A stretch of 40,874 bases of DNA from an uncultured bacterium. GTDB lineage: Bacteria; Verrucomicrobiota; Kiritimatiellia; CAIVKH01. Shown here piece after piece: positions 39,741 to 40,874 of the stretch. The stretch spans positions 1-40,874 of the forward strand of contig CAIVKH010000222.1 in the NCBI GenBank assembly GCA_903906425.1. The letters are read 5' to 3'. The notes under the pieces are model-generated. The model worked only from the letters and a program-made list of their open reading frames with translations. It did not search any database and was not told the DNA's origin. The stretch's first letter is position 1. Each line of letters starts with the position of its first letter. The position numbers and the translations under genes were made by a program.

Positions 39741-40682
39741 TCATTGCTTCAAGCCATACGCGATCTGCGCGTTCTTCCAAAAGACTTTGTCGAGCGCGGG
39801 CTGGCCCTTGCCGGCGAAAAAATCCATCGCAATTTTCTGCACGCGGCCGAGCGGCGCGTAACGTCCGCTCACCGGCCAGTTGCTCGCGTAGAGAAGCCGG
39901 TCGGGGCCGAACGCCCGCCAGAGCAATTCGAGAACGGGGCGATACGTGTCCGCGGATTCCGGCGCGTCTCCGTTGTCGTGCTTCGTGCCTTCGGCGAGAC
40001 CGGAAACTTTCATGAAAATCTGCGGATGCGCCGCGAGCGATTCGATCAACCGCTGCCATTCATCGGATGCCTGCGCGCCATTCACCGCGGCGTTGGCGAC
40101 ATGGTTGATGACGAGTTTCAGGCCCGGCACCAGCACTGCGATCCGGGCGGCCTGTCCCACCCACGACGGCGGCGAATGCACATCAAACGTCAACCCGCGA
40201 TCCGCGATGGCGCGCAGATCGTCAACGAACGCGCGATCACCGAGAAAATTTTCGAGCGAGCCAGCGCGGATGCGGATGCCGCGAAAAATCGGATTCGCGG
40301 CGAACCGTTTCAGATTGCCGGCAAACGCCGGTGTTCCGGGCTGCAGGTTGCCGACAAATCCGACGATGAACGGATCGCGCGCGGCGAGATCGAGTATCCA
40401 CTGGTTGTCCTCAACCCACGTGCTCGCCTCGACGACGATCGTCCCGTCAACGGCCTGCGGCACCGGCAGTGCACGGTAATCTTTCGGCAGAGTCGTCCGA
40501 TAAAGAACCGCGTCATCCTTGGGCGGCCACGGCACGCCCAGCGGTCGCGATGGGTCGAAAAAGTGCGTGTGCGTATCGATGATTTTCGCCGGCCTCGTCG
40601 GCGCGGGTTCCGCGCGCGCAACCGCTGCGGCCAGACCGGCAGTGGTCTGCAGAAAAGTTCGGCGGCTGATGTTCATGCGCAT
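39741..40682 (-). CDS. Tat-exported amidohydrolase-2 family protein (lactonase-like)
   Basis: TIM-barrel hydrolase of the amidohydrolase-2 family, 313 residues, related by motif to L-fuconolactonase and pyrone-dicarboxylate lactonase. A Tat-like signal (MRMNISRRTFLQTTAGLAAA) is followed by KIIDTHTHFFDPSRPLG (metal-binding HxH), TIVVEAS, VGFVGNLQPG, GIRIRAG, LTFDVHSPP, LVINHVAN and, near the end, LLYASNWPVSG (metal Asp replaced in sequence by Asn-Trp context). The start is ATG 40682 or 40676; upstream ribosome-binding sequence is weak. An exported lactonase would suit oxidation of sugars to lactones by the exported Gfo/Idh enzyme. Substrate inferred only. It is the first gene of the minus-strand run in this window. 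Confidence 0.83.
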   Translation of the reverse strand: MRMNISRRTFLQTTAGLAAAVARAEPAPTRPAKIIDTHTHFFDPSRPLGVPWPPKDDAVLYRTTLPKDYRALPVPQAVDGTIVVEASTWVEDNQWILDLAARDPFIVGFVGNLQPGTPAFAGNLKRFAANPIFRGIRIRAGSLENFLGDRAFVDDLRAIADRGLTFDVHSPPSWVGQAARIAVLVPGLKLVINHVANAAVNGAQASDEWQRLIESLAAHPQIFMKVSGLAEGTKHDNGDAPESADTYRPVLELLWRAFGPDRLLYASNWPVSGRYAPLGRVQKIAMDFFAGKGQPALDKVFWKNAQIAYGLKQ

Positions 40683-40874
40683 GACACCGGGCCTGATTCT
40701 GAATTTCGCGCCCATTTAGATGCGACCCCATGCCGAGCGTGTTCGCCGCGCGATGGCCGAACGCGCGCCAGAGATCGGTCATGCCGCACAGATGGACGAT
40801 TCATGTTGCAGTGAATTTGCCGGCACATGGAAAACTTCGCGTCCGCCTTCGTCATCTGCGGACAATTTCCGACC
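40683..40874. other. Right-edge sequence without a recognisable gene
   Basis: About 190 bp upstream of the amidohydrolase. Short open frames exist on both strands but none has a recognisable motif or ribosome-binding site. It may be the promoter region of the minus-strand run or part of a gene that continues outside the window. Confidence 0.3.

Noticed and set aside
40673..40855. A short minus-strand frame at the right edge
   Set aside because: No motif or start signal is visible; it overlaps the amidohydrolase start region.

Overview
The window is about 41 kb of GC-rich bacterial chromosome. It is dense in secreted enzymes for plant and algal polysaccharides (GH28, GH10, a GH106-like protein, two pectate-lyase-like beta-helix proteins, a sulfatase), Tat-exported Gfo/Idh and TIM-barrel enzymes, PPC-domain and DUF1566 proteins, and homospermidine synthesis genes. 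This mix points to the PVC superphylum, most likely Verrucomicrobiota or a relative such as Lentisphaerota or Kiritimatiellota. That placement is inference; no marker gene is present. No rRNA, tRNA, CRISPR array, IS transposase or phage gene was seen.

Layout. 1-3.5 kb (minus strand): ornithine-decarboxylase-like enzyme (cut by the left edge), homospermidine synthase and a Tat-type aldo/keto reductase. 3.6-12.4 kb (plus): an unrecognised secreted protein, sulfatase, GH28, a metzincin with an NPCBM domain and a metallophosphoesterase. 12.7-16.1 kb (plus): a compact operon of Gfo/Idh oxidoreductase, TIM-barrel isomerase, DeoC aldolase and a NUDIX hydrolase. 16.3-18.9 kb (plus): three secreted Gly-rich proteins (EF-hand, DUF1566, LTxxQ). 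19.0-22.1 kb: a single-chain type IIG restriction-modification enzyme with an AT-richer internal module. 22.2-23.9 kb: two small unknown genes, a double-hairpin repeat, a terminator and a degenerate tandem array. 23.9-28.3 kb (plus): PPC-domain protein, SGNH-like hydrolase and GH10 xylanase. 28.4-40.7 kb (minus): amidohydrolase, large beta-helix protein, exported TIM-barrel protein and Gfo/Idh, a pectate-lyase-like/DUF1593 fusion and the GH106-like protein.

The most striking feature is not a gene. Fourteen clusters of a 15-bp palindrome, TTCCAATSATTGGAA, lie between genes: 33 copies, 25 of them perfect, plus one decayed copy. Within a cluster the 2-4 copies start 32 bp apart in 16 of 19 intervals and 33 bp in the other three. 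The 17-18 nt between copies is not conserved in sequence. Neighbouring copies usually alternate in central base (C or G; 15 of 19), so each adjacent pair forms a perfect 15-bp inverted repeat around a fixed-length loop. Thirteen clusters sit between co-directional genes, often starting within about 20 bp of a stop codon and ending 17-20 bp before the next start. Three genes take their stop codon from a palindrome. Tightly coupled gene pairs lack them. This looks like a dedicated intergenic punctuation or regulatory system.

The catabolic genes plausibly work together in extracellular breakdown of pectin, xylan, rhamnose-containing and sulfated polymers. Two Gfo/Idh plus TIM-barrel pairs (one cytoplasmic, one exported) may carry out oxidation-dependent sugar processing.
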